Below are positions 6,933 through 13,455 of a stretch of DNA of 16,781 nt, one piece after another. Source of the stretch: Thermoprotei archaeon (GTDB taxonomy: Archaea; Thermoproteota; Thermoprotei; Thermofilales; B20-G17); assembly GCA_003649515.1 (NCBI GenBank), contig QMSC01000010.1, forward strand, positions 1-16,781, written 5' to 3'. How positions within the stretch are numbered: position 1 is the stretch's first letter; each line of letters opens with the position of its first letter. Under the pieces are notes generated by a model that made no database searches, was not told the DNA's origin, and saw only the letters and a program-made list of their open reading frames with translations. The translations under genes were made by a program, and so were the position numbers.

Positions 6933-7442
6933 TTGAACTTGAACAAAGGGAAGGTTGTCTACGTCTTAGATGCGTCTTTTTTCATAAATCTACCAGCACT
7001 GCAAATTCCTGAAGGAGAATGTTATACGACTCCGCTTGTGGTTGATGAATTAAAGGACTCGAGAAGCTCTCTCTTAGAGGAGGTCATGAGCTTACTAAGA
7101 GCCTTAAAAATAATGTCTCCCTCTAAAGATACATGCAAAAGGGTCGAAGTAGTATCTCGGAGGATGAACTTAGATGTCTCAAGAGCTGACATTAGTGTAC
7201 TCGCTCTAGCACTAATGCTGAAAGAGGAGGGTAAGAGCCCTATTATACTGAGTGATGATTATGGAATTATGAGCATAGCCGAAGCCTTAGAAATTAAGTT
7301 TAACCCAATCACTACTAGGAATTTTAAGAGGATCCATAAGGTCATAACTTATTGCCCGGTCTGTGGTCGTACTTTCAAGAGGAAGACTATTTGCCCTATA
7401 TGTGGCGTAAGGCTTCGAAGAAAACTTAAGCTTTTAAAGTAG
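6933..7442 (+). CDS. nob1: Endoribonuclease Nob1 (PIN domain plus zinc ribbon)
   Basis: Nob1 cuts the 3' end of precursor 16S rRNA during maturation of the small ribosomal subunit. The PIN domain shows its acidic residues at D13 (VLDASFF), E39 (VVDEL), D86 (SRADISVLALA) and D108/D109 (ILSDDYG). A zinc ribbon follows, with CPVC (141-144) and CPIC (154-157), then a basic tail. The length of 169 residues is normal for archaeal Nob1. The start is TTG at 6933, decided by a strong AGGAGG at 6920-6925. It is the last gene of the GTPase-NAD kinase-Nob1 operon and converges on TFE across 17 bases. Its functional partners Dim2 and RIO1 are encoded at 13.4-14.9 kb. Confidence 0.92.
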   Translation: MNLNKGKVVYVLDASFFINLPALQIPEGECYTTPLVVDELKDSRSSLLEEVMSLLRALKIMSPSKDTCKRVEVVSRRMNLDVSRADISVLALALMLKEEGKSPIILSDDYGIMSIAEALEIKFNPITTRNFKRIHKVITYCPVCGRTFKRKTICPICGVRLRRKLKLLK

Positions 7443-7459
7443 GAGAAGGAACTCTAAGG

Positions 7460-7966
7460 TTACGAGCTTGAGTTCGATATAGTATCTATGGTCTTTTCCA
7501 GTATCTTAATTATCGCTGTATTATCGTAAGGTTCTAGGATAGCGCCGCATACAGGGCACTTAAACATATTGTTAAAGGCTTCGTCAAATGTCAGTCTAGG
7601 TATATCCCTGTTAACGCACATGTAAAAGGTATTTTGTCTTTCATAATTGAGACGTTTCTTTAGCTTCTCCAGGACTTTGCGTTTTCTCTGAGTATAGATG
7701 GTTTCTGCGCTCTCATCAGTTAGGCGCCAGAAGTATACATACCACCCTATCTTTTCGTCTCTTTCACGCCTATACTTCAATATCCGTGACTCGAAAAGCC
7801 TATGTAAAAGTATTCTGACTTCATTAGTAGGCTTCTGCAAGATTTTAGCAAGTTCTTCATCCGTTATCTCTCCTCTCTCTGCTATTATACTCACGACCTT
7901 TCTTCCCTCCTCTCCAACTAAATTCTCTGCCAGTTCCATTAGAAATCGTCGTTCGGCTGATAACAT
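7460..7966 (-). CDS. tfe: Transcription factor E, alpha subunit
   Basis: TFE alpha, the homologue of eukaryotic TFIIE alpha, helps RNA polymerase open promoter DNA. The N-terminal winged helix runs to about residue 80 and ends with the typical GWYVYFW (74-80); a basic coiled stretch (about 90-110) follows, then the zinc domain with C117, the conserved LTFDEAF (125-131) and CPVC (137-140). Only three cysteines are present in the zinc domain; the second ligand of the first knuckle is not a cysteine. From memory Sulfolobus TFE is the same, which supports a crenarchaeal origin. The gene lies 14 bases after Trm56 at the end of the MBF1-HflX-Trm56-TFE operon. Confidence 0.94.
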   Translation of the reverse strand: MLSAERRFLMELAENLVGEEGRKVVSIIAERGEITDEELAKILQKPTNEVRILLHRLFESRILKYRRERDEKIGWYVYFWRLTDESAETIYTQRKRKVLEKLKKRLNYERQNTFYMCVNRDIPRLTFDEAFNNMFKCPVCGAILEPYDNTAIIKILEKTIDTISNSSS

Positions 7967-7980
7967 AGATTGCTAGCACC

Positions 7981-8532
7981 CTAACCTATTTTGACTACCT
8001 TTTTTCCTCGTATCTGAGGAATTATTTTCAGTTTCGCGTTTTTAAACTCTTTTGTTAGTTCCCTTCCCTCAAAAAGCCTATCTAGGAAAATCGCTAGAGC
8101 CGCCACTTCACTGTGAGGTTGATTGCCTATAGCGATGTTAAAGTCTGCCAAATCGTATACTTCCCCGGGAACTTTTTCCGCACCCACAACTACTAGAACA
8201 TCTTTCTCCAGTTCGCGTAGTTTTCTTAGAATATCACTTTGCTCTATATTCTCGCCGTACATTGTTAAATGAATAACTACTCCTCCTCTATCCTTCCAGT
8301 CTTTAATTATCTGGCGCCAGTGTCCTCCCAACTTCACTTCAAAAGGTCCTCCCCAAGTCTCTACAACCTTCATCAAGCTTTGGTAGAGCCCCCTATCATT
8401 AGTGTTGCTGTAAATAATACCGTCTGCTCCAAAAGCTCTTGCCACAAGACCCACGTGTGTGCTAATGCGTTTATCTCGTGAAGGTCTGTGACCTATGCGC
8501 AATACGTAAACTTTTCGCTTTTTCATGGACAT
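7981..8532 (-). CDS. trm56: tRNA (cytidine(56)-2'-O)-methyltransferase Trm56
   Basis: Trm56 methylates the ribose of C56 in the T-loop of archaeal tRNAs using S-adenosylmethionine; it belongs to the knotted SPOUT superfamily. The 183 residues carry the family's YVLRIGHRPSRDKRISTHV (9-27), ARAFGADGIIYS (31-42), GGVVIHLTMYGEN (83-95), VVVGAEKVPGEVYDLADFN (114-132) and IGNQPHSEVAAL (135-146), the last two forming the knot and cofactor loop. The ATG at 8532 or the one at 8526 can be the start; either way the gene begins inside the end of HflX, overlapping it by about 56-62 bases, because the first conserved strand would otherwise be lost. TFE follows 14 bases downstream. Confidence 0.94.
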   Translation of the reverse strand: MSMKKRKVYVLRIGHRPSRDKRISTHVGLVARAFGADGIIYSNTNDRGLYQSLMKVVETWGGPFEVKLGGHWRQIIKDWKDRGGVVIHLTMYGENIEQSDILRKLRELEKDVLVVVGAEKVPGEVYDLADFNIAIGNQPHSEVAALAIFLDRLFEGRELTKEFKNAKLKIIPQIRGKKVVKIG

Positions 8533-9799
8533 ACACTACTTCTATTTTATCTGAGTATCGGCCCTCAATATACCTTAGCCATTTCCGCCTAGCCAAAATT
8601 TCCAGATATATGTCCTGGTCAGAATATTCGGTTCTCACCACATACGCATTGGAGTAAAGCTGCGATAGCAGGCTATTATACGCATTTCCTTTAATTCGCA
8701 ATGTAGCCTTAACGAGTCCAGGTAAGTTCTCTACTATTTTCTTCTCTAAAGCTCGTATGTTTAATCGTTTTGTAGCGGAGATCGGTACAACAGTCTTAAA
8801 GCCTAGTTTCTGAAGCGCAGAGAGCCTTTCTCCAACTTCTTCTGGCGTTATAAGGTCTATTTTGTTAAGTACAGCGATTAGGGGCTTATTTGCAACGCCT
8901 ACTTCTTCCAGGGTCTTTATGCTTGCCTTAACCTTCCTTATAATTTCGTTCATTGGCTCGCTAGAGTCTACTAGGAGGAGTATTAAGTCTGCCTCATTTA
9001 ACTCAGCTAGAGTCGTGTAGAACGCCTCGAGTAGAAGTGGAGGTAAGGAATCTATGAAGCCTATGGTGTCGGAAATTACTGCTGGGACTCCGTCAATTTT
9101 AACCTTTCTACGAACTGTTGAAAGGGTCGCAAAGGGCCGGCCATCAACATATTTTTTCTCACCTGTTAATGTATTAAAGAGCGTTGTCTTGCCGGCACCT
9201 GTATAGCCTGTTAGTGCAATGTTGAATATTCCTACATCCTTGCGCTCAGTGAGTATACGTCTAGTTTTTTCTCTAATTTTCCTCAGCTCTTCCTCTATAC
9301 GGGATATTCTTTTCCTTATGTGTTGCTCATAAACCGCGAGAGCATATTCTCCTCCAGCCATGAACCCTGGAAGCTCTCCTCGTTTGGCGAGGTTTATATA
9401 CTCTCGAATGAAAGAGAGCTGTCGTCTTAGAGTTGCTAGCTCTATCTGAAGTTTAGCTTCCTTAGTGCCGGCTCGTTTAACAAATATTTCCAAAATCAGT
9501 TGAAATCTATCCATAACGCCTACTCCGAGGACTTTCGATAAATTGTAGGCTTGTACTGGTTTGAGCTCGTTAAAGAATATGACTCTTTCAGCACCTACTT
9601 TTCTCACAAGCTCGGCTAGCTCTTTAGCCTTTCCGGATCCTATTTGATAGGCTGAATCGGGCGGCCTTACTTGTTCAACTTCGAAGATAGGAATATACCC
9701 GGCTACACGAGCCAGCTCACGAAGCTCGTAAAGATAGCTTTTCTCCCTTAGGAGCCTTCGCTGAACTAAGATGGCTCTGATGCCTCTAGAAGCCTCCAT
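8471..9799 (-). CDS. hflX: GTPase HflX
   Basis: HflX is a ribosome-associated GTPase; bacterial relatives split stalled or stress-damaged ribosomes. The 442 residues have the N-terminal HflX domain (about 1-110, with YQIGSGKAKELAELV at 51-65), a helical linker with GELPGFMAGGE (141-151), and the G domain: GYTGAGKT (198-205), the FATLSTVRRKV switch (223-233), DTIGF (244-248), NKID (312-315) and SAT (341-343). A C-terminal domain follows; its last 20 or so residues are encoded in the overlap with Trm56 and are probably not conserved. An AGGAGGTG lies about 13 bases before the ATG at 9799, farther than usual, with a nearer AGGAAAGG. A TATA-like TTATAAG at about 9840 suggests a promoter besides that of MBF1. 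Confidence 0.94.
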   Translation of the reverse strand: MEASRGIRAILVQRRLLREKSYLYELRELARVAGYIPIFEVEQVRPPDSAYQIGSGKAKELAELVRKVGAERVIFFNELKPVQAYNLSKVLGVGVMDRFQLILEIFVKRAGTKEAKLQIELATLRRQLSFIREYINLAKRGELPGFMAGGEYALAVYEQHIRKRISRIEEELRKIREKTRRILTERKDVGIFNIALTGYTGAGKTTLFNTLTGEKKYVDGRPFATLSTVRRKVKIDGVPAVISDTIGFIDSLPPLLLEAFYTTLAELNEADLILLLVDSSEPMNEIIRKVKASIKTLEEVGVANKPLIAVLNKIDLITPEEVGERLSALQKLGFKTVVPISATKRLNIRALEKKIVENLPGLVKATLRIKGNAYNSLLSQLYSNAYVVRTEYSDQDIYLEILARRKWLRYIEGRYSDKIEVVYVHEKAKSLRIAHRSQTFTR

Positions 9800-9876
9800 G
9801 CCTTTCCTAACACACCTCCTATTTCTTTATTCTTCAGACTTATAAGAATTCTACTAGCAATATTAGCAATGGGGTG

Positions 9877-10392
9877 CTAGTCCTTGAATTCCACCACGTC
9901 TCCCAAAGTTAAGTAGTACTCCTCCCCTTCCTCTCTTAAAGCTTCAAGTCCTTCACTGACTGGCTGTAGTAGGGTTATCTTAAGCACTCTTTCCAGTTTC
10001 TTAGCAAGATCTATTGAGGGAGTTAACTTACCGCTTTCTATTCTGCGGATTGTTGATTCTTTCTCGCCCACCATACGGGCTAGTATTTCCCTTGTTAGAC
10101 CCATTTCTTCTCTCGCCTCCCTTATCCTCTCAGCGTAATCCTCTACTACCTCGTAATTCTCTTCTCTCCTCCTTGTGGGACGTGTTCTCACCCTATACGG
10201 CCTGGTCCTATAGGGCGAAGTCACTACGCTTTGGGGCTGTCTTCGAGAGGCAGCATATGTTCCTAGGATTTTCCCATGTCTCTTTGCGCAGGAGGGACAT
10301 AGAAGCATCTCACTTCGGTCCACTAGCACCCTAAGAGCCTTACCCTTAATCGCTCTACCACAGATCTCGCAAAATATCGTAGCGCCCACCAC
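9877..10392 (-). CDS. mbf1: Multiprotein bridging factor 1 homologue (zinc ribbon plus HTH)
   Basis: This is archaeal MBF1, a helix-turn-helix protein that in studied archaea associates with ribosomes. It begins with a zinc ribbon, C8-x2-C11 and C32-x2-C35, followed by a basic, arginine-rich linker (about 50-76) and an XRE-type HTH (about 86-140) with AREEMGLTREILARMVGEKE and IRRIESGKLTPS. Its 171 residues are typical. The start is GTG at 10392 (a second GTG follows directly). No ribosome-binding site is present, but a TATA-like box lies about 25 bases upstream, so the mRNA is probably leaderless. HflX is 77 bases downstream and is a frequent neighbour of MBF1 as I recall, which suggests a shared role at the ribosome. 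Confidence 0.92.
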   Translation of the reverse strand: MVGATIFCEICGRAIKGKALRVLVDRSEMLLCPSCAKRHGKILGTYAASRRQPQSVVTSPYRTRPYRVRTRPTRRREENYEVVEDYAERIREAREEMGLTREILARMVGEKESTIRRIESGKLTPSIDLAKKLERVLKITLLQPVSEGLEALREEGEEYYLTLGDVVEFKD

Positions 10393-10413
10393 TAAAGTAA
10401 TGTGTGCAAGAGG

Positions 10414-10421
10414 CTTTAAAA
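10414..10421 (-). promoter_or_regulatory. TATA box of MBF1
   Basis: Minus-strand TTTTAAAG, centred about 25 bases before the GTG at 10392, is where a TATA box would lie for a leaderless transcript. It is flanked by GC on both sides, giving a nearly symmetric GCTTTTAAAGC. Confidence 0.5.
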
Positions 10422-10461
10422 GCTTGACTTTAAGGTCGACTAGTTAAATTAAAAGTAAGGT

Positions 10462-10472
10462 TCTTAATATAA
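10462..10472 (+). promoter_or_regulatory. TATA-like box of the small cysteine-rich gene
   Basis: TCTTAATATAA lies about 20-25 bases before the two possible ATG codons (10486 and 10498) of the small plus-strand gene and faces away from MBF1. This supports a separate divergent promoter in the 93-base region 10393-10485. Confidence 0.4.
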
Positions 10473-10485
10473 TAAGGTCTTTTGA

Positions 10486-10707
10486 ATGCGGAGGAGAATG
10501 ACGTCCAACAATAACTGCATATTCTACAGGAGGACTTTTCATGGAACACGATGTATTCTCTTAAGCCCGGAGGACTGGAGAGCGCGTAGACAAAAATTAC
10601 TAGATTTTTGTACGAGTGGTGGTAGAGGCTGTCCCGTAATGATGAGTTACCTAAGGATCTCCATAAATAATAACCGCAAAAGATCTAGAGAACAGGTTTT
10701 CACGTAA
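10486..10707 (+). CDS. Small four-cysteine protein of unknown function
   Basis: I do not recognise a named family. The 73-residue protein has four cysteines spaced C11-x11-C23-x18-C42-x6-C49, with RTFHGTRCILLSPEDW before and FCTSGGRGCPVM around the last two; the pattern could bind zinc or an iron-sulfur cluster. The C-terminus is basic and asparagine-rich. Evidence that it is real: its own TATA-like box, the ordered cysteine pattern, and its fit between MBF1 and the VWA gene, whose stop lies one base after this stop on the other strand. The start may be the ATG at 10486 or the one at 10498, which has GGAGG close upstream. There is no membrane segment. The metal-binding reading is inference. 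Confidence 0.6.
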   Translation: MRRRMTSNNNCIFYRRTFHGTRCILLSPEDWRARRQKLLDFCTSGGRGCPVMMSYLRISINNNRKRSREQVFT

Positions 10708-10708
10708 T

Positions 10709-11734
10709 CTAGCCCTTTATGGCTATGTACATTCCTTCTGTTATTTTCGCTATACTTAACATGAGTTCCGTACCCGTAAAGATCCCTCCTTGGCTAAAGT
10801 CGTCCCTATGTCTAGTGTTTATGACTACCGTAGGTATCTTTTCCTTAGCGATTAATTTTGAGACGGAAAGAGCGTCTGCAACAGCTTTTTCATAATAGTG
10901 CACCTTAACATTCTCTGGTAAGGGGATATCCAGCCCTACGTTAACGTTCCCGTCGCTTATAATGACTATCAGAGGAACGTATCCCTGTCGGCGCTCACGT
11001 AACGCTAGTTTATATCCTAAATACATCCCGGAGGCTAACGGAGTGTAGTCGCTTAATCCGACCATGCGGAGCTTTTGAAGGAAAAGATTAACACTGGGGG
11101 TTGGATGTAGTACGAGAGCAGCACCAAATCCCTTACAAGAAATAAGCGAGATCCTGTCTCGATGCATTAGAACCTTTCTCCTAATGGCGCTAAGTGCGAG
11201 GTGGAGTTGTCTAATAGAATATATCATAGATGCACTGGAATCGAGTATAACTATTAAGGAAAGCCTGCCTTTACCCTCGTAAAGCTTCTCTCTAATATCA
11301 TCCCAAGTTATCCTTCTTCCTCCGCGCTTTACCAGTTGTCTCAAGGTAGCTGACCAGGAAATAGGTATCATAGTCCTCTTCCTAGGTATTTTGAAGCCAA
11401 GTTCTCTAGATGGTGCTCGAATAGCTTTTCTCCTTCCCATCTTCTTCGCGGACAAGCTCTTTAAACGCATGCCCAACTCTATTAAATGTGAGAATAACAC
11501 GAACTTGGGGAAAGCTTTGAAGCCTTTTTCTATTTCTGGCCTTTTTTCTCTGAGAGTCTTAATAGACTTATCAAAGGATACAAGGATACCGGTTCTTAAA
11601 TTCATTAGTATGTGACCACTTTCGTAGATTCTCCTCCTTTCTCTAAACATACTTAGTAAGGCGTATATCAGCAAAGCAAGGAGTGCAAGCCTATAGTCAT
11701 AAAAAAGAAGACCTATCAGAAGGGCTATAAACAA
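10709..11734 (-). CDS. Membrane-anchored VWA-domain protein (ChlD-like), 5' end disrupted or mis-started
   Basis: This is a von Willebrand factor A domain protein related to the ChlD partner of ChlI-type AAA+ ATPases. From the TTG at 11734 the translation has 341 residues: hydrophobic segments at about 1-12 and 15-29, a basic cytoplasmic stretch with PRKRTMIPISW (117-127), and a VWA domain from about 158 with a complete metal site: DSSAS (D165, S167, S169), T231 in DYTPLASG and D261 in ISDGN. The TTG has no suitable ribosome-binding site and cuts the first membrane helix in half. The same frame is open upstream and encodes more of that helix, but without a start codon; an ATG at 11796 with GGAG seven bases before it is one base out of frame. 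The 22-base gap to the ATPase gene indicates an operon. Substrate unknown. Confidence 0.82.
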   Translation of the reverse strand: MFIALLIGLLFYDYRLALLALLIYALLSMFRERRRIYESGHILMNLRTGILVSFDKSIKTLREKRPEIEKGFKAFPKFVLFSHLIELGMRLKSLSAKKMGRRKAIRAPSRELGFKIPRKRTMIPISWSATLRQLVKRGGRRITWDDIREKLYEGKGRLSLIVILDSSASMIYSIRQLHLALSAIRRKVLMHRDRISLISCKGFGAALVLHPTPSVNLFLQKLRMVGLSDYTPLASGMYLGYKLALRERRQGYVPLIVIISDGNVNVGLDIPLPENVKVHYYEKAVADALSVSKLIAKEKIPTVVINTRHRDDFSQGGIFTGTELMLSIAKITEGMYIAIKG

Positions 11735-11781
11735 GATATTAAGCGCTAATCCTAACCATATACGAGGCTTCCCCTTCTTCC

Positions 11782-11807
11782 CTAAACTTGCTCCATAATA
11801 TATCTCC
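11782..11807 (-). other. Likely true start of the VWA gene, separated by a -1 frame change
   Basis: GGAG (11804-11807) sits seven bases before an ATG at 11796 that reads only M-E-Q-V before a TAG at 11782-11784. One additional T in the three-T run (plus positions 11784-11786), or a -1 slip there, would continue as M-E-Q-V-L-G-K-K-G-K-P-R-I-W into the VWA frame and complete its first membrane helix. Sequencing error, mutation and programmed slippage cannot be told apart here. Confidence 0.5.
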
Positions 11808-11816
11808 TTTAAACGT

Positions 11817-12869
11817 CTAGCGAAAAAAGGTTATGAAGGGAGGCAGTCTATAGCTTCTTTTATCAACTCTTCTCTCCTTTTTCTCAGTCACGACCTTTTC
11901 AGCTGGCGTTTTTCCTTTAAAGAGGGCCTCTTCGATTTCGCTAAGAGACGGTGGAGGCTTTAAGCCTCCTGCACGTGTCCGATGAGCAAGGGCGAGACTC
12001 AGGCCGAATTTTATATCGCTTATATCTACGACTGTTCTATTTTTGAGAGCTGCTAAGGCTTTTGCCGTCTTGATGGCGACTATATCAGGTCTATAACCAT
12101 CGACTTCCAGTTCACTACAGACTTGAACCACAAGATCGAGGAGATGCTCCGGTACCTTAACGTCGCTTAACATTGCACGTGCTCTGATGATACTTTCTCT
12201 GATCTCCTCTTCTTGGGGTTGCCAAGCTTTACAAAATTCCTCTGGGTTTCTTTCAAACTCCAGGTTTCTCTTCACAATCTCCTTCCTAAGTTCAGGATCC
12301 CTCAAAGTATTGATCCTTACGCTTATAGAGAACCTATCTAGGAGTTGTGGTCTGAGCTCTCCTTCCTCCGGATTCATAGTGCCCACAAGGATGAACTTCG
12401 CCGGGTGCTTCAAGGAGATGCCTTCTCTTTCGACGACATTCCAGCCGAAAGCTGCTGCGTCAAGGATGCTATCAACGATGTGATCAGGAAGTAAGTTAAC
12501 TTCATCTATGTAAAGTATGTTTCTATTAGCTCTGGCAAGAATTCCCGGTTCGAATACTACTCTACCCTCCTTTAAGGTGCGTTCAATGTTAATCGTCCCC
12601 AGAACCATGTCCTCGGTAGCTCCTATTGGTAGTTCTACAACTTTCATCTTGGTTCTGATAACAGGTAATCTTCCCTCCTTCTCCAGAATGTTTCTACACC
12701 TGTCACAGAGTTCATTTACCTTTGAGGGGTCATCATTAAAGGGGCATCCCACCACGACTTCTATCTCAGGTAGGAGTCTTGCAAAAGCTCTTACGATGCT
12801 AGACTTACCAGTGCCTTTAGGACCTATTATCAGTAGGCCGCCAATACTCGGATCGACTGCAATGCACAT
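11817..12869 (-). CDS. ChlI/BchI-type AAA+ ATPase (N-terminus probably extends upstream)
   Basis: This is an AAA+ ATPase of the magnesium-chelatase I subunit type. From the ATG at 12869 it has 350 residues: Walker A GPKGTGKS (16-23), the cysteine-containing insert CPFNDDP (42-48) and LCDRC (54-58), GATEDMVLGT (83-92), Walker B LYIDEVN (119-125), sensor 1 GTMNP (163-167) and the arginine-finger region RPQLLDRF (173-180). The ATG has no ribosome-binding site, and 27 more codons are open upstream to 12950. They encode PFSAFVGLENLKKAL directly before this methionine, which is the family's normal N-terminus, yet contain no ATG, GTG or TTG. The VWA partner follows 22 bases after the stop. No large chelatase subunit (ChlH/CobN) is in the window, so a role in protein assembly is as likely as metal insertion. 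Confidence 0.88.
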   Translation of the reverse strand: MCIAVDPSIGGLLIIGPKGTGKSSIVRAFARLLPEIEVVVGCPFNDDPSKVNELCDRCRNILEKEGRLPVIRTKMKVVELPIGATEDMVLGTINIERTLKEGRVVFEPGILARANRNILYIDEVNLLPDHIVDSILDAAAFGWNVVEREGISLKHPAKFILVGTMNPEEGELRPQLLDRFSISVRINTLRDPELRKEIVKRNLEFERNPEEFCKAWQPQEEEIRESIIRARAMLSDVKVPEHLLDLVVQVCSELEVDGYRPDIVAIKTAKALAALKNRTVVDISDIKFGLSLALAHRTRAGGLKPPPSLSEIEEALFKGKTPAEKVVTEKKERRVDKRSYRLPPFITFFR

Positions 12870-12950
12870 TAAGGCTTTCTTTAAATTTTCAAGTCCTACA
12901 AATGCTGAGAAAGGTAAGGTTCTATAGTTGTAATAGTTGTAGTCGATCGT
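12870..12950 (-). other. In-frame N-terminal extension of the ChlI-type ATPase without a start codon
   Basis: These 27 codons continue the ATPase frame upstream of its first ATG and end at a TGA (12951-12953). The inner part encodes the conserved N-terminal PFSAFVGLENLKKAL; the outer part is a repetitive tyrosine/asparagine run (YNYYNYR). A TTG at 12954, just downstream of GGGG and about 26 bases after a TTTTTTAAA box, starts another frame that ends at 12922 after ten codons. Confidence 0.6.
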
Positions 12951-13050
12951 TCAAACCCCAATTAAAATACACGTTCGAGTTTAAAAAATTACCCGAGAAT
13001 CTCTTGTCCAAGGAGTCTTCTTAAAAAGGGCTGAATCGCCACAAAAATAA

Positions 13051-13058
13051 TATAAAAG
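13051..13058 (+). promoter_or_regulatory. TATA box of tRNA-Glu
   Basis: TATAAAAG is centred about 26 bases before the first base of the tRNA, the normal distance for an archaeal promoter. The rest of the 127-base region 12954-13080 is AT-rich promoter sequence for the tRNA and the divergent ATPase gene, with no further feature seen. Confidence 0.65.
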
Positions 13059-13080
13059 TCTGTGAGTATCTCAAAAGCGG

Positions 13081-13187
13081 GCCCCCGTCGTATAGCCAGG
13101 CCAAGTATATCGGCCTTTCGAGCACTAGGAGAAGCTAGCTGAGTGCGAAGATAGCCGAAGACCCGGGTTCAAATCCCGGCGGGGGCA
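13081..13187 (+). tRNA. tRNA-Glu (anticodon UUC) with a 32-base intron
   Basis: The acceptor stem pairs GCCCCCG (13081-13087) with CGGGGGC (13180-13186), followed by discriminator A13187; CCA is not encoded. The T-arm is CCGGG-TTCAAAT-CCCGG. The anticodon stem pairs TCGGC (13110-13114) with GCCGA (13154-13158), and the anticodon TTC is 13117-13119. An intron interrupts positions 37/38 (13121-13152). Its bulge-helix-bulge is canonical: a four-pair central helix (13115-13118 with 13147-13150), three-base bulges CGA (13119-13121) and ATA (13151-13153), and an intron helix GCACT/AGTGC. Splicing needs the tRNA endonuclease and ligase. Confidence 0.97.
13121..13152 (+). other. tRNA-Glu intron (bulge-helix-bulge)
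   Basis: Cutting after the second base of each three-base bulge removes exactly 13121-13152 and leaves the seven-base anticodon loop CTTTCGA. The intron folds as GCACT/AGTGC with an inner CTAG/CTAG pairing. Confidence 0.92.
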
Positions 13188-13295
13188 TAGTCAGCTTACT
13201 TGTTCTTTGTTAGAGCTTTATCTCCACGAGCATTAGCCATTAACATCTATGAAAACAAAACCACTTGTTAGCATCAAAGCTGCTCGGCGTTAAGC

Positions 13296-13301
13296 TTAAA
13301 T
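13296..13301 (+). promoter_or_regulatory. TATA-like box of tRNA-Leu
   Basis: TTAAAT lies about 30 bases before the mature tRNA 5' end. The 141 bases between the two tRNAs otherwise hold only a T-rich stretch just after tRNA-Glu (about 13198-13210) that may end its transcript, and no gene I can support. Confidence 0.4.
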
Positions 13302-13328
13302 CATGTTGTACTATTAGTTTTTATGGAC

Positions 13329-13444
13329 GCGGGGGTGCCCGAGCCAGGACAAAGGGGCGGGACTTAGGATCTACCTCCGAAAGGAGGGCTAGATAAGAGC
13401 TCCCGTGGCGTAGGCCTGCGCGGGTTCAAATCCCGCCCCCCGCA
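13329..13444 (+). tRNA. tRNA-Leu (anticodon UAG) with a 31-base intron
   Basis: The acceptor stem pairs GCGGGGG (13329-13335) with CCCCCGC (13437-13443), discriminator A13444, no encoded CCA. The T-arm is GCGGG-TTCAAAT-CCCGC (13420-13436). The long variable arm GGC-GTAG-GCC (13407-13416) marks a class II tRNA. The anticodon stem pairs CGGGA (13358-13362) with TCCCG (13401-13405) and the anticodon TAG is 13365-13367, giving Leu. An intron at 37/38 covers 13369-13399, with central helix 13363-13366 to 13394-13397, bulges GGA and AGC, and a long intron hairpin closed by a GAAA loop. It converges on Dim2 across 11 bases. Confidence 0.97.
13369..13399 (+). other. tRNA-Leu intron (bulge-helix-bulge)
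   Basis: The canonical motif gives cuts after 13368 and 13399. The intron forms TCTA/TAGA and CCTCC/GGAGG pairings around a GAAA tetraloop (13379-13382). Confidence 0.92.
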
Positions 13445-13455
13445 TGTCTGCTAAA

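Noticed and set aside
7460..7966. Loss of a zinc ligand in TFE as a novel feature
   Set aside because: As I recall Sulfolobus TFE also has a single cysteine in the first knuckle, so this seems lineage-typical rather than new.
9840..9876. Repeated TAGCAAT/TTAGCAAT near the HflX promoter as an operator
   Set aside because: Two short AT-rich copies without clear symmetry; not enough to support a binding site.
12180..12215. CTGATGATACT...CTGA pattern resembling boxes C and D inside the ATPase gene
   Set aside because: The R of box C is not satisfied, the boxes are too close together, and the bases encode conserved protein on the other strand.
12922..12954. A ten-codon frame starting at TTG 12954 as a leader peptide for the ATPase gene
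   Set aside because: The tract is simple repeated CTACAA-like sequence and the position is better explained as a displaced start of the ATPase itself; no attenuator structure was seen.
13249..13293. A 14-codon open frame with ATG between the two tRNA genes
   Set aside because: Too short, no ribosome-binding site and no recognisable sequence; expected by chance in 141 bases.
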